Shown piece after piece: positions 33,837 through 42,137 of a stretch of 64,000 nt of DNA (its first letter is position 1; every line of letters begins with the position of its first letter). Under the pieces are notes generated by a model, which was not told the origin of the DNA, did no database searches, and saw only the letters and a list, made by a program, of their open reading frames with translations. Position numbers and translations under genes: made by a program. The stretch lies in contig DATKYN010000007.1 in NCBI GenBank assembly GCA_035528435.1, forward strand, positions 6,692 through 70,691. Direction: 5' to 3'. This stretch comes from SG8-40 sp035528435. GTDB taxonomy: Bacteria; Pseudomonadota; Gammaproteobacteria; Burkholderiales; Eutrophovitaceae.

Positions 33837-34787
33837 ATGGCCTATGATAGTTTGATGGTGTTTACCGGCAGCGCGAACCCGGCGCTTGCGTCGGACGTCG
33901 TCAAGCACCTCAATATCCCGCTCGGCCGTGCCACGGTGAGCCGGTTTAGCGACGGTGAGGTGATGGTCGAGTTGCTTGAGAATGTGCGGGGCAAGGACAC
34001 TTTCGTTCTTCAGTCAACGTGCACACCGACCAATGACAACCTGATGGAAGTGCTGCTGATGGTGGATGCGCTAAAGCGCTCCTCGGCAGGACGGATTACC
34101 GCGGCGATCCCGTATTTCGGTTATGCCCGTCAGGATCGCCGGCCGCGATCGGCGCGAGTGGCAATCAGTGCCAAGATCGTCGCCAACATGCTGCAAGCGG
34201 CTGGCGTCGACCGGTTGCTGACGATGGACTTGCACTCCGACCAGATTCAGGGGTTTTTCGATATTCCGGTTGACAATGTTTACTCTGCGCCGATTCTTCT
34301 CGGCGATATCTGGAAACGTGATTATCGCGATCTCGTGGTCGTCTCCCCTGATGTCGGCGGGGTGGTGCGTGCGAGGGCGCTGGCGAAACGGCTTGAGTCC
34401 GATCTGGCGATTATCGACAAGCGCCGGCCGCGGCCCAATGTCGCAACGGTCATGAACATCATAGGAGAGGTCGAAGGCCGAACCTGTATCATCATGGATG
34501 ACATGGTCGACACCGCAAATACATTGTGCGAGGCGGCCAACGCGCTAAAGAAAGCCGGAGCGGAAAAAGTCCTTGCTTACTGTACCCATCCGGTCCTGTC
34601 AGGCAAGGCAATCGAACGAATTGGAAGTTCGGCACTGGATGAAGTCGTCGTCACCAACACAATTCCACTGAACGAACAAGCGAGCAACTGTCCGCAGATC
34701 CGGCAGCTTTCGATAGCGGAGCTGTTGGCGGAGACGATGCGGCGCATCAGTAATGAAGACTCCGTCTCGTCGCTGTTCATGGACTGA
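33837..34787 (+). CDS. prs: Ribose-phosphate pyrophosphokinase
   Basis: A 316-residue enzyme that makes PRPP from ribose 5-phosphate and ATP, feeding nucleotide, histidine, tryptophan and NAD synthesis. Family landmarks are FTGSANPALA at the N-terminus, PYFGYARQDRR near residues 91-101, DLHSDQIQGFFDIPVDN near 130-146 and the PRPP loop IIMDDMVDTANTL near 219. The length is typical. It precedes rplY and pth in the conserved order. Confidence 0.97.
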   Translation: MAYDSLMVFTGSANPALASDVVKHLNIPLGRATVSRFSDGEVMVELLENVRGKDTFVLQSTCTPTNDNLMEVLLMVDALKRSSAGRITAAIPYFGYARQDRRPRSARVAISAKIVANMLQAAGVDRLLTMDLHSDQIQGFFDIPVDNVYSAPILLGDIWKRDYRDLVVVSPDVGGVVRARALAKRLESDLAIIDKRRPRPNVATVMNIIGEVEGRTCIIMDDMVDTANTLCEAANALKKAGAEKVLAYCTHPVLSGKAIERIGSSALDEVVVTNTIPLNEQASNCPQIRQLSIAELLAETMRRISNEDSVSSLFMD

Positions 34788-34928
34788 AACGGCTGATCCG
34801 TTCCTGGCTGGAGCTGCGATCAGTGGTCGCTGGTGAGGTTTACAGTAAACGAGTGGCGTGGTTTTGGCGCCTTTTTTGAGATCGGAAACGGCTGGTCGCG
34901 GCTGGTTCCCAATTGACTGGAGAAGAGA

Positions 34929-35597
34929 ATGACAACCATTGAAGTGAATGCATTGTCCAGGTCTGTGCAAGGTACGGGTGCGAGCCGCCGCCTGCGCAGG
35001 GCTGGCAAAGTGCCGGCGATCGTTTACGGAGCCGATGAACCGGCTCAGGTCATTGAGCTGGACCATAAGGCGATCAAGTTGCAACTGCGCGAAGAGGCGT
35101 TCCACGCCTCGATTCTGACGGTGAACGTTGATGGCAAGAAGCAGAACGTGTTGCTGCGGGATGTGCAGATGCACCCGTGGAAGCAGGAAGTGCTGCATGT
35201 TGACTTCCAGCGCGTCGATGCGAAGCAGAGGATTCACATGCGCGTTCCCTTGCACTTTGTGAATGAAGACGTTGGGCCAGGGGTCAAGCTTGGTAGTGGC
35301 GTTGTCAATCATGTGATGACCGACGTTGAGGTTAATTGCCTGCCTGGTGACCTGCCTGAATTCATCGAAGTTGATCTGGGTGCGCTCGAACTTGGCGATG
35401 CGATTCACCTGTCGGAGTTGAAGCTGCCAGGCGGTGTCGAGTCGATACAATTAAGCCGTGGCGATGATTCTGTCGTTGTTTCGGTGCAGGTGCCGAGGGT
35501 CGCAGTCGAGACAGAAGCGGCGGCTGAAGGCGAAGCGGCGGCTGAAGGCGAAGAGGCGGTAACCCCGGCGGAACCCACTGCCGAGGAGGAGAAGTAA
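34929..35597 (+). CDS. rplY: 50S ribosomal protein L25 (CTC form)
   Basis: A 222-residue L25/TL5/CTC protein that binds 5S rRNA. The N-terminal L25 domain (about residues 5-92, with GTGASRRLRRAGKVPAIVYG) is followed by the C-terminal CTC beta domain (about 100-188) and an acidic Ala/Glu tail. The tail contains a perfect two-copy DNA repeat (see that entry). E. coli has only the short form; the long form is common elsewhere. A 141-base leader separates it from prs, and a terminator follows. Confidence 0.95.
   Translation: MTTIEVNALSRSVQGTGASRRLRRAGKVPAIVYGADEPAQVIELDHKAIKLQLREEAFHASILTVNVDGKKQNVLLRDVQMHPWKQEVLHVDFQRVDAKQRIHMRVPLHFVNEDVGPGVKLGSGVVNHVMTDVEVNCLPGDLPEFIEVDLGALELGDAIHLSELKLPGGVESIQLSRGDDSVVVSVQVPRVAVETEAAAEGEAAAEGEEAVTPAEPTAEEEK
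35514..35549 (+). repeat. Two perfect 18-base tandem repeats in rplY
   Basis: The unit gaagcggcggctgaaggc occurs twice without a mismatch and encodes EAAAEG twice in the acidic C-terminal tail of L25. A third, degenerate copy begins GAAGAGGCGG. Such a repeat can change copy number without changing frame. Confidence 0.85.
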
Positions 35598-35620
35598 CAA
35601 GCCTGCGCGTTTCGGACTGT

Positions 35621-35652
35621 AACGGCCGGCATAATGCCGGCCGTTCGTTTTT
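35621..35652 (+). terminator. Rho-independent terminator after rplY
   Basis: A perfect 11-bp stem (AACGGCCGGCA and complement, loop TAA) followed by CG and TTTTT. It separates rplY from pth, which starts 26 bases later. Confidence 0.85.
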
Positions 35653-35677
35653 GCTTCAGCATTGACGGTGTGGATGC

Positions 35678-36244
35678 ATGAGACTTGTGGTTGGCCTGGG
35701 TAATCCCGGGCGTCAATACGAAGCGACGCGGCACAATGCGGGCTTCTGGTGGTTGGACTCCATCGCTGACGAGTATGGCGTGAGTCTGTCGGCTGAGTCC
35801 CGTTTCCACGGAGACGTTGGCAGGCTCCGGCAAAGTGATGTCGATTGCTGGTTGCTGAAGCCGATGACCTTCATGAACGAGAGCGGTCGCGCTGTCAGGG
35901 CATTGTGCGACTTCTACAAGCTCGCGGTTTCAGACATGCTGGTTGTCCATGACGAGCTGGATCTTGCGCCGGGCGTCGTAAAGCTGAAGAAGGGCGGCGG
36001 AGTCGCCGGTCATAATGGCCTGCGCGATATCGCGGCCCACATGGGAAAGGACTTCTGGCGCCTGCGTATTGGCGTTGGCCGTCCTGCCGATCGTGCGCAG
36101 GTGTCAAATTATGTCTTGTCGCCGCCGCGCAAGGAAGAAGCCGAATTGATCACGCAGTCGCTGGAACGCAGTCTCACCATCTGGCCGCAACTCATGGCCA
36201 GTGAATTCGAAACTGCGATGCTCAAACTGCATACGCGCGACTAG
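35678..36244 (+). CDS. pth: Peptidyl-tRNA hydrolase
   Basis: A 188-residue enzyme that releases tRNA from stalled peptidyl-tRNA. The conserved VVGLGNPGRQYEATRHNAGFW at residues 4-24 contains the catalytic His20. The substrate-binding KPMTFMNESGRAV and the VVHDELDLAPGVVKLKKGGGVAGHNGLRD segment are intact. It follows the rplY terminator closely, so it needs its own promoter or read-through. A GC-rich hairpin separates it from ychF. Confidence 0.96.
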   Translation: MRLVVGLGNPGRQYEATRHNAGFWWLDSIADEYGVSLSAESRFHGDVGRLRQSDVDCWLLKPMTFMNESGRAVRALCDFYKLAVSDMLVVHDELDLAPGVVKLKKGGGVAGHNGLRDIAAHMGKDFWRLRIGVGRPADRAQVSNYVLSPPRKEEAELITQSLERSLTIWPQLMASEFETAMLKLHTRD

Positions 36245-36265
36245 CTTCCGGTTATCCCGGAACGA

Positions 36266-36285
36266 GCCGGCCGGATTCGGCCGGC
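36266..36285 (+). terminator. GC-rich hairpin between pth and ychF
   Basis: A perfect 8-bp stem (GCCGGCCG/CGGCCGGC, loop GATT) with a poor T tail (ATCTTATCT). It may be a weak terminator or an mRNA-stabilising element. Confidence 0.4.
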
Positions 36286-36315
36286 ATCTTATCTCCCCAT
36301 TGGAAATGGCATGAC

Positions 36316-37404
36316 ATGAAATGTGGAATCGTAGGTTTGCCCAATGTTGGTAAGTCAACCTTGTTCAACGCGTTGACCAAAGCTGCCATCGCTGCTGACA
36401 ACTATCCTTTTTGTACGATTGAACCAAATGTCGGCATAGTCGAGGTGCCGGACCCGCGTCTGTCGTCTCTTACCGTTTTGGTGAAACCGCAGAAAACGAT
36501 TCCGGCGATTGTCGAGTTTGTCGATATTGCGGGCCTGGTGGCGGGCGCCTCAAAGGGCGAAGGGCTGGGCAACCAGTTTCTAGCCAACATCCGGGAAACC
36601 GATGCCATCGCACACGTCGTCAGATGTTTTTCGGACGATAACGTGGTGCATGTCAGTGGCAAGGTCAATCCGGTTTCGGATATCGAAGTGATCAACACGG
36701 AACTTGCACTTGCCGACCTGGCGACGGTAGAGAAGCAACTCGCTCGATATGTCAAGCAGGCGCGTGCAGGGGGAGACAAAGACGCACAGCGCATGGTCGC
36801 CGTACTTGAAAAGGTCGAGGCAGCCCTCAACGAAGGCCGGCCAGCCCGCACTGTCGAACTGGCAAAAGAGGAACTCGATGTCGTCCGGCCATTGTTTCTG
36901 CTGACGATGAAACCGACCATGTATGTCGCCAATGTCAGCGAGAACGGTTTTTCCGATAATCCATTGCTTGATGCGGTTGCCGGGCTTGGTGCTGCCGAAG
37001 GTGCTCCGGTCGTGGCGATTTGCGCGGCACTTGAGGCGCAGATTTTCGACATGAGCGAAGAAGACAAGAAACTGTTTCTCGCCGACATGGGGCTGGACGA
37101 GCCCGGCCTTGATCGCCTGATACGGGCAGCCTATGACCTGCTGGGTTTACAGACCTATTTCACCGCCGGCGAAAAAGAGGTGCGGGCCTGGACAATACGC
37201 AAGGGCGACACTGCGCCGCAGGCGGCCGGGGTGATACACACCGACTTTGAAAAAGGATTCATACGGGCTGAAGTCATTGGCTATCAGGATTACGTCTCCC
37301 TGGGCGGCGAGGCGGCGGCCAGGGAGGCAGGTAAAATGCGCCTTGAAGGCAAGGAGTACGTCGTGCACGACGGTGATGTGGTGCACTTTCGCTTCAACGT
37401 CTAG
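36316..37404 (+). CDS. ychF: Redox-regulated ATPase YchF (Obg family)
   Basis: A 362-residue P-loop protein of the OLA1/YchF group, which binds ribosomes and prefers ATP over GTP. G1 is GLPNVGKST (about residues 7-15), G3 is DIAGLVAGASKGEGLG, and a central coiled-coil insertion and C-terminal TGS domain (AWTIRKGDTAPQAAGVIHTDFEKGFIRAEVI) follow. In place of NKxD it has a variant (VANVSENGF), as expected for YchF. It is associated with pth as in E. coli. A 334-base gap follows. Confidence 0.95.
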   Translation: MKCGIVGLPNVGKSTLFNALTKAAIAADNYPFCTIEPNVGIVEVPDPRLSSLTVLVKPQKTIPAIVEFVDIAGLVAGASKGEGLGNQFLANIRETDAIAHVVRCFSDDNVVHVSGKVNPVSDIEVINTELALADLATVEKQLARYVKQARAGGDKDAQRMVAVLEKVEAALNEGRPARTVELAKEELDVVRPLFLLTMKPTMYVANVSENGFSDNPLLDAVAGLGAAEGAPVVAICAALEAQIFDMSEEDKKLFLADMGLDEPGLDRLIRAAYDLLGLQTYFTAGEKEVRAWTIRKGDTAPQAAGVIHTDFEKGFIRAEVIGYQDYVSLGGEAAAREAGKMRLEGKEYVVHDGDVVHFRFNV

Positions 37405-37738
37405 AGGCGTGCCCTGGCCTCTGGGTGGAGGCTGCACAGCACCATGTGCACCGCTGCAGGTGATTGCTTTCATGGGAGAATAGGGCCGAAATTGCCTGTG
37501 CTAGACTTCGCCGATTGAATGCGGGACGAGCTGTGGTCCCCGACCGGGCCGCTCCAGCAGCACCGAATGCGCGAAGGGCGTTGGGGTCAACGGGTGGCTC
37601 ACCAAACATGACAGATGAGCACGCGGATGTTGACCGGGCCTGTCTTCCGGGCGCCAAATTTTTTTCCGGCGCCCATCGATCGCGAACTTGATCGTCCGCC
37701 GGATTCATGAACTCCTTGTACAACTTTCGGACAGCGAT
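37405..37738. other. Long intergenic region between ychF and yebC
   Basis: No convincing gene. It contains an inverted repeat GGGCGCC...GGCGCCC (37649-37674) whose 12-base loop holds a run of seven T, and a possible extended -10 box (TGCTAGACT, 37499-37507). Several short frames are open but show no codon pattern or homology I recognise. The region probably carries the promoter of the yebC-ruvC-ruvA operon. Confidence 0.4.
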
Positions 37739-38467
37739 ATGGCGGGTCACAGCAAGTGGGCAAACATCAAGCATCGCAAGGCGGCGGCCGATGCGAAGCG
37801 TGGAAAAGTCTTCACGCGGCTAATCAAGGAAATTACGGTCGCTTCACGGTTGGGCGGACCTGACGTCGGGGCCAACCCGCGCCTGCGACTGGCCGTAGAC
37901 AAGGCGCTCGACAGCAATATGCCCAAGGACACGATCGAGCGCGCCGTCAAGAAAGGCTCCGGAGACCTCGAGGGCGTAAGTTACGAGGAAATCCGCTACG
38001 AGGGTTATGGTATTGGCGGTGCGGCGGTCATGGTTGACTGCATGACGGACAACCGCACGCGGACCGTCGCCGACGTCCGGCACGTGTTCTCCAAACATGG
38101 TGGCAATCTGGGCACCGATGGATCGGTGGCCTTCTTGTTCCGGCATTGTGGTCAACTGGTGTTTGCGCCGGGAACCGACGAAGAAGTGGTGATGGAGGCT
38201 GCGCTCGAAGCCGGCGCCGAGGATATTCTTACCAACGATGATGGCTCTGTTGAAGTCATCACCGAGCCCGGCAGTTTTCCCGGCGTAAAGGAAGCACTTG
38301 AAGGCGCCAGACTTAAGGCCGAATATGCAGAGGTCACTTACAAGCCGGCGACCGAGAATGTGCTCGAAGGCGAGGACGCCGGCCGGATGCAAAAACTTCT
38401 GGATGCCCTGGAGGCACTGGATGATGTGCAAGAGGTCTACACGACCGCGGTCCTCGATACCGATTAA
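37739..38467 (+). CDS. yebC: YebC/PmpR family DNA-binding or translation-related protein
   Basis: A 242-residue YebC protein. The N-terminus MAGHSKWANIKHRKAAADAKRGKVFTRL is nearly invariant, as are ANPRLRLAVDKALDSNMPKD and the LGTDGSVAFLF segment. Some family members are transcriptional regulators; recent work on relatives points to a ribosome role at proline stretches. It is the first gene of the conserved yebC-ruvC-ruvA block. Confidence 0.95.
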   Translation: MAGHSKWANIKHRKAAADAKRGKVFTRLIKEITVASRLGGPDVGANPRLRLAVDKALDSNMPKDTIERAVKKGSGDLEGVSYEEIRYEGYGIGGAAVMVDCMTDNRTRTVADVRHVFSKHGGNLGTDGSVAFLFRHCGQLVFAPGTDEEVVMEAALEAGAEDILTNDDGSVEVITEPGSFPGVKEALEGARLKAEYAEVTYKPATENVLEGEDAGRMQKLLDALEALDDVQEVYTTAVLDTD

Positions 38468-38520
38468 GGGCTTGTTTGCCCTTTGCGTGGTGTTTGACGA
38501 GTTTGCGGCCCGGGGTCGGA

Positions 38521-39039
38521 ATGCGAATTCTGGGTATTGACCCCGGCTTGCGGGTGACTGGATTTGGGCTCATTGAAAAATCCGGGAGGCAGCTCTCTTA
38601 TGTCACCAGTGGTCGCATTCGTACACCTGATGCGCAACTGCCGGAGCGTATTAAAACGATTCTTGAGGGACTGACCGAGGTTATTGAGCAGGGGGCGCCT
38701 GATCAGGTAGCCATCGAAAAGGTATTCGTGAACGTTAACCCACAATCGACTTTGCTATTGGGTCAGGCCCGTGGTGCGGCAATTTGTGCCGCCGTCGCCA
38801 GGCACTTGCCGGTTGCCGAGTACACCGCGTTGCAGATCAAACAGGCGGTGGTTGGAAACGGGCACGCGAAAAAGGAGCAGGTTCAGGAAATGGTGCGGCG
38901 ACTACTATCGTTGCCCGCCGTCCCGGGGGCGGATGCTGCGGATGCGCTGGCTTGCGCTATTTGCCACGCGCACGGTGGCTTGGGGCTGGGTTCATTGGCA
39001 ACTGCAGGGTATCGCATGCGGCAGGGGAGGCTGGTTTGA
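38521..39039 (+). CDS. ruvC: Holliday junction resolvase RuvC
   Basis: A 172-residue endonuclease that cuts Holliday junctions. The catalytic acidic residues are visible: Asp7 (ILGIDPGL), Glu66 (VAIEKVF), and Asp138 and Asp141 (GADAADALA). ATG 38521 gives the family N-terminus. The stop overlaps the TTG start of ruvA by four bases. I saw no LexA box upstream, so SOS control is not supported. Confidence 0.95.
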   Translation: MRILGIDPGLRVTGFGLIEKSGRQLSYVTSGRIRTPDAQLPERIKTILEGLTEVIEQGAPDQVAIEKVFVNVNPQSTLLLGQARGAAICAAVARHLPVAEYTALQIKQAVVGNGHAKKEQVQEMVRRLLSLPAVPGADAADALACAICHAHGGLGLGSLATAGYRMRQGRLV

Positions 39040-39617
39040 TCGGCCGATTGACCGGCGTACTGCTGGAAAAGCAACCCCCAATGATTGTTCTGGAAGTGCA
39101 GGGCGTGGCATACGAGATTGACGTTCCCATGAGCACTCTGTATCAGCTGCCTGCGACGGGTGTGACGACTACTTTGTTTACCCATCTTCTGGTCCGTGAG
39201 GATGCCCATCTGCTGTACGGTTTTGCTACCGATGAAGAACGCCAGTTGTTTCGTCAGTTGCTGCGGGTGAACGGGGTCGGTGCACGTACTGCACTTGCCA
39301 TTCTCTCGGGATTGTCGGTGCATGAACTGAAGCAAGCGGTTGCTGCGCAGGACGCCGGCCGGCTGATCCGGATACCCGGAATCGGCAAGAAGACGGCGGA
39401 GCGTCTGATGCTGGAATTAAAGGACCGATTGTCTGGCGTCGTGGGCGGTGCCGGACAAGACGATACGCCGAGTGTGCGCGATGATGCCCTGCGTGCTCTC
39501 CTGGCGCTTGGATACAGCGAGAAGGAAGGTAGTGCGGCGCTGTCCAAAGTGGCGCCGGAACTTTCCGTATCCGAGTCGATTCGGGAAGCGTTGAAACTCC
39601 TGTCGAAAACAAAGTAG
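39036..39617 (+). CDS. ruvA: Holliday junction DNA helicase subunit RuvA
   Basis: A 193-residue junction-binding protein that targets RuvB to Holliday junctions. Domain I starts IGRLTGVLLEKQ, the helix-hairpin-helix domain II contains VNGVGARTALAIL and IPGIGKKTAERLMLEL, and the C-terminal RuvB-binding domain III (VRDDALRALLALGYSEKEG) is present. The start is TTG at 39036, supported by GGGGAGG six bases upstream and the four-base overlap (TTGA) with ruvC. Unusually, ruvB does not follow directly; an exported protein gene intervenes. Confidence 0.94.
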   Translation: MIGRLTGVLLEKQPPMIVLEVQGVAYEIDVPMSTLYQLPATGVTTTLFTHLLVREDAHLLYGFATDEERQLFRQLLRVNGVGARTALAILSGLSVHELKQAVAAQDAGRLIRIPGIGKKTAERLMLELKDRLSGVVGGAGQDDTPSVRDDALRALLALGYSEKEGSAALSKVAPELSVSESIREALKLLSKTK

Positions 39618-39753
39618 CTGGTGCGCCTGCGCAATAATCATCGCGGCGCTAACGATTTCGGGCCACTTTAACAATGCGAACTGACGGCGACCGTGTCGCT
39701 ACGGGACGACAATAAACTGAATCGAACCGTGTTACGGCGCTAAATGCGTGAGA

Positions 39754-39759
39754 TATAAT
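39754..39759 (+). promoter_or_regulatory. Candidate -10 box upstream of the ruvA-ruvB insert gene
   Basis: A perfect TATAAT about 100 bases before the chosen start at 39857. No good -35 box is at the right distance. It would allow the inserted gene and ruvB to be expressed apart from ruvC-ruvA. Confidence 0.35.
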
Positions 39760-39856
39760 CGGCGCACGTTGATCGGCCACGCGCCGGGTAGAAAAGTAAT
39801 GGTGTCGGATGGACGTTTCGCATCTGGCGCACCTGAGCGAAGGGGCAATAGGAAAT

Positions 39857-40627
39857 ATGCGGGTAGATGCTTTGTCTGTGGTTGTTGCATTTTTTGCTGC
39901 AATGGTTTCCCTGTCAGCCTCCGCTGGCGGCGAGCAGACAACAAGGGTTCAGGAACTGATCGCGCTGCACGATCTCGGTACTTCAGTATCGATTGGTAAC
40001 TACTATCTCAAACAGGAATCACTCGTCTCGATACGTTCTTTTCTGGCGCGCCGTGGTCGCGAGGAAAATCTCGGAAATGGCTGGAACGATTCCAACCCCT
40101 TGTGGCGGCAGGCCGAAGAGTCCCTGCTTGAGCAGATGATGCACAGTGTTGATGTGGAGTTTTCGAACCTCGAATGGCTGCAACCACAATGGGCTGATCT
40201 TTACGCCGACGCGTTCAGCGAAGAGGAAATCAAGGCACTTGTTGCACATTTCCGGACTGATGCCGGCGCCAAGCAATTACAAATCATCGACCACACGGTA
40301 TCCACGCATGTCATGATGACTTTGAGCTTTTCCGGCAAATTCAAGACGCTGTCCGGGATTGAGGATGAACGGGCCAGGATGCAGCAACTGTGGAATGATG
40401 AAGACGAAGCCATGCGATTCTCCGTTCAGGGCGCAGACAACGCCGATGCACAGGCATTTGCGCTGTCGCCGCTGGGAAAGAAGTACTTCACGAAGGTAAT
40501 CCTTAATCTGACCGGGATCATCAGCCGGCGAATTGAGCAAGTGGCCACGCAAAGCCCGGCCGCTGTTGCCCGACTTGGGGGTGAGGAACAACCTTTTGTA
40601 GAAAGGTTCAAGCGTGAACCGGTCTGA
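39857..40627 (+). CDS. Exported protein of unknown function between ruvA and ruvB
   Basis: I do not recognise this 256-residue protein with certainty. It has a clear cleavable signal peptide (hydrophobic residues 6-20, ending SASAGG) and a helical mature part. The segment FSEEEIKALVAHFRTDAGAKQLQ (about residues 122-144) resembles the FYRSPxGxK region of DUF2059 proteins, so a distant DUF2059 relationship is possible. A second similar stretch, LSPLGKKYFTKVILNLTGI, occurs near 210. The ATG at 39857 is preceded by AGGA and was preferred to 39809 because it begins the signal peptide. The gap from ruvA is 239 bases and to ruvB is 36 bases. Confidence 0.65.
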   Translation: MRVDALSVVVAFFAAMVSLSASAGGEQTTRVQELIALHDLGTSVSIGNYYLKQESLVSIRSFLARRGREENLGNGWNDSNPLWRQAEESLLEQMMHSVDVEFSNLEWLQPQWADLYADAFSEEEIKALVAHFRTDAGAKQLQIIDHTVSTHVMMTLSFSGKFKTLSGIEDERARMQQLWNDEDEAMRFSVQGADNADAQAFALSPLGKKYFTKVILNLTGIISRRIEQVATQSPAAVARLGGEEQPFVERFKREPV

Positions 40628-40663
40628 AGCGAAGTGTTGTTTCGCATTTCTTGAACTGCGGGG

Positions 40664-41704
40664 ATGATCGAAACTGACCGATTGATCGCTCCGGCGCCGC
40701 TTTCTTCCCAGGAAGAGGTGATCGAAAGGGCTCTGCGCCCCCGGTTGCTTGAAGATTACGTCGGTCAGGAACAAATCCGTTCCCAGCTTGCCATATTTAT
40801 CGAAGCGGCCCGGCGCCGTGGCGAGGCATTGGACCACGTCCTGTTGTTCGGCCCGCCGGGACTTGGAAAAACCACTCTGGCCCACATTATCGGGCGTGAG
40901 ATGGGAGTCAATGTCCGGCAGACGTCTGGTCCGGTACTGGAGCGACCGGGCGATCTGGCCGCGTTGCTGACCAATCTCGAGCCGAACGATGTTTTGTTTA
41001 TCGACGAGATTCATCGTTTGTCACCCGTGGTGGAGGAGATTCTCTATCCGGCGCTTGAGGACTACCAGATCGACATTATGATTGGCGAAGGCCCGGCGGC
41101 GCGATCGGTCAAGCTTGATCTGCCGCCATTTACATTGGTTGGTGCCACCACCCGCGCGGGGATGCTGACCAATCCCTTGCGTGACCGGTTCGGCATAGTG
41201 TCCCGCCTGGAGTTTTACAACGATCAGGATCTGAGAAAGATCGTGCAACGATCTGCCGGGTTGCTCGAGGTAGAGGTCGACGGCGAGGGTGCAACAGAGA
41301 TCGCGTCGCGTTCGCGCGGCACGCCGCGCGTGGCTAACCGCCTTCTGCGGCGCGTGCGTGATTATGCTGAGGTCAAGGCGAGTGGCGTGGTGGATCGCGA
41401 GACCGCGGATGCAGCGCTCGCCATGCTCGAGGTCGACACGCTCGGTCTGGATGTAATGGATCGCAAGCTTTTGCTTGCCATCATGGAAAAATTCAACGGC
41501 GGCCCGGTTGGGCTCGATAATCTTGCGGCAGCCATCGGTGAGGCGCGCGACACGATCGAGGACGTGTTGGAACCCTATCTGATTCAACAGGGCTATCTGC
41601 AGCGCACACCGCGCGGTCGAATTGCCACGCCAGCCACCTATCGTCATTTTGGCCTTGCCGCGCCCAATGCCAGCGGCGGCGGTGAACTGTGGCGGGAGAG
41701 CTGA
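40664..41704 (+). CDS. ruvB: Holliday junction branch-migration ATPase RuvB
   Basis: A 346-residue AAA+ motor that drives branch migration with RuvA. It shows RPRLLEDYVGQ at residues 26-36, Walker A GPPGLGKT at 63-70, Walker B with DEIHR near 113-117, sensor 1 GATTRAG and the C-terminal winged helix (GPVGLDNLAAAIGE to PRGRIAT). The ybgC coding region begins at or just after its stop, so ruvB probably heads the tol-pal transcript as in Pseudomonas. Confidence 0.97.
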   Translation: MIETDRLIAPAPLSSQEEVIERALRPRLLEDYVGQEQIRSQLAIFIEAARRRGEALDHVLLFGPPGLGKTTLAHIIGREMGVNVRQTSGPVLERPGDLAALLTNLEPNDVLFIDEIHRLSPVVEEILYPALEDYQIDIMIGEGPAARSVKLDLPPFTLVGATTRAGMLTNPLRDRFGIVSRLEFYNDQDLRKIVQRSAGLLEVEVDGEGATEIASRSRGTPRVANRLLRRVRDYAEVKASGVVDRETADAALAMLEVDTLGLDVMDRKLLLAIMEKFNGGPVGLDNLAAAIGEARDTIEDVLEPYLIQQGYLQRTPRGRIATPATYRHFGLAAPNASGGGELWRES

Positions 41705-41705
41705 T

Positions 41706-42137
41706 ATTACGTTCTCGACAGCCATCCGCGTGTATTTTCAGGATACCGATGCCGGCAACGTCGTATATCACGGTGCCTACCTTGACTTTTTTGAGCGCGC
41801 GCGAACAGAGTGGCTGCGCCACATAGGATTTGAGCAACCGCAACTGATAGAGCGCTTCGGTGCGATGTTCATCGTGCGAAGTCTGGATATGAAATTTCTG
41901 CGGCCTGCGAGGCTCGACGACCTCGTCGAAGTCAGTGTCGAAGTGTCTCGAATGGGGCGCGCGCAGGTCACCCTGGCGCAGGAGGTGACGAGCAATAATG
42001 CGGTGCTGGTTCGTGCGAACGTTAATCTCGCGTGCGTATCGATCGATGCGTTTCGCCCACGGCCTTTGCCCGAAGAAATTGGTACGGCCTTTTCGAGGGC
42101 CGCAGGTACGACAACAAACAAGAGGAATGCAAAGTAA
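41706..42137 (+). CDS. ybgC: Acyl-CoA thioesterase YbgC (Tol-Pal associated), probable ATT start
   Basis: A hot-dog-fold thioesterase of about 143 residues. The family motif VYFQDTDAGNVVYHGAYLDFFERAR, with the catalytic Asp in DTDAG, starts ten residues in. No ATG, GTG or TTG lies between the ruvB stop and this motif. ATT at 41706 is seven bases after GGGAG and gives the usual YbgC N-terminus, so it is the best start. The nearest standard codon is GTG 41682, inside ruvB, with no ribosome binding site. It shares a base with tolQ. YbgC is the conserved first gene of the tol-pal operon and may act on phospholipid precursors. Confidence 0.85.
   Translation: MTFSTAIRVYFQDTDAGNVVYHGAYLDFFERARTEWLRHIGFEQPQLIERFGAMFIVRSLDMKFLRPARLDDLVEVSVEVSRMGRAQVTLAQEVTSNNAVLVRANVNLACVSIDAFRPRPLPEEIGTAFSRAAGTTTNKRNAK

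Noticed and set aside
34788..34928. Terminator between prs and rplY
   Set aside because: A GGCG/CGCC pair is followed by six T, but the stem is only about four base pairs, too weak to support a call.
37405..38520. LexA/SOS box in front of yebC-ruvC-ruvA
   Set aside because: No CTGT-N8-ACAG palindrome was seen upstream of yebC or ruvC.
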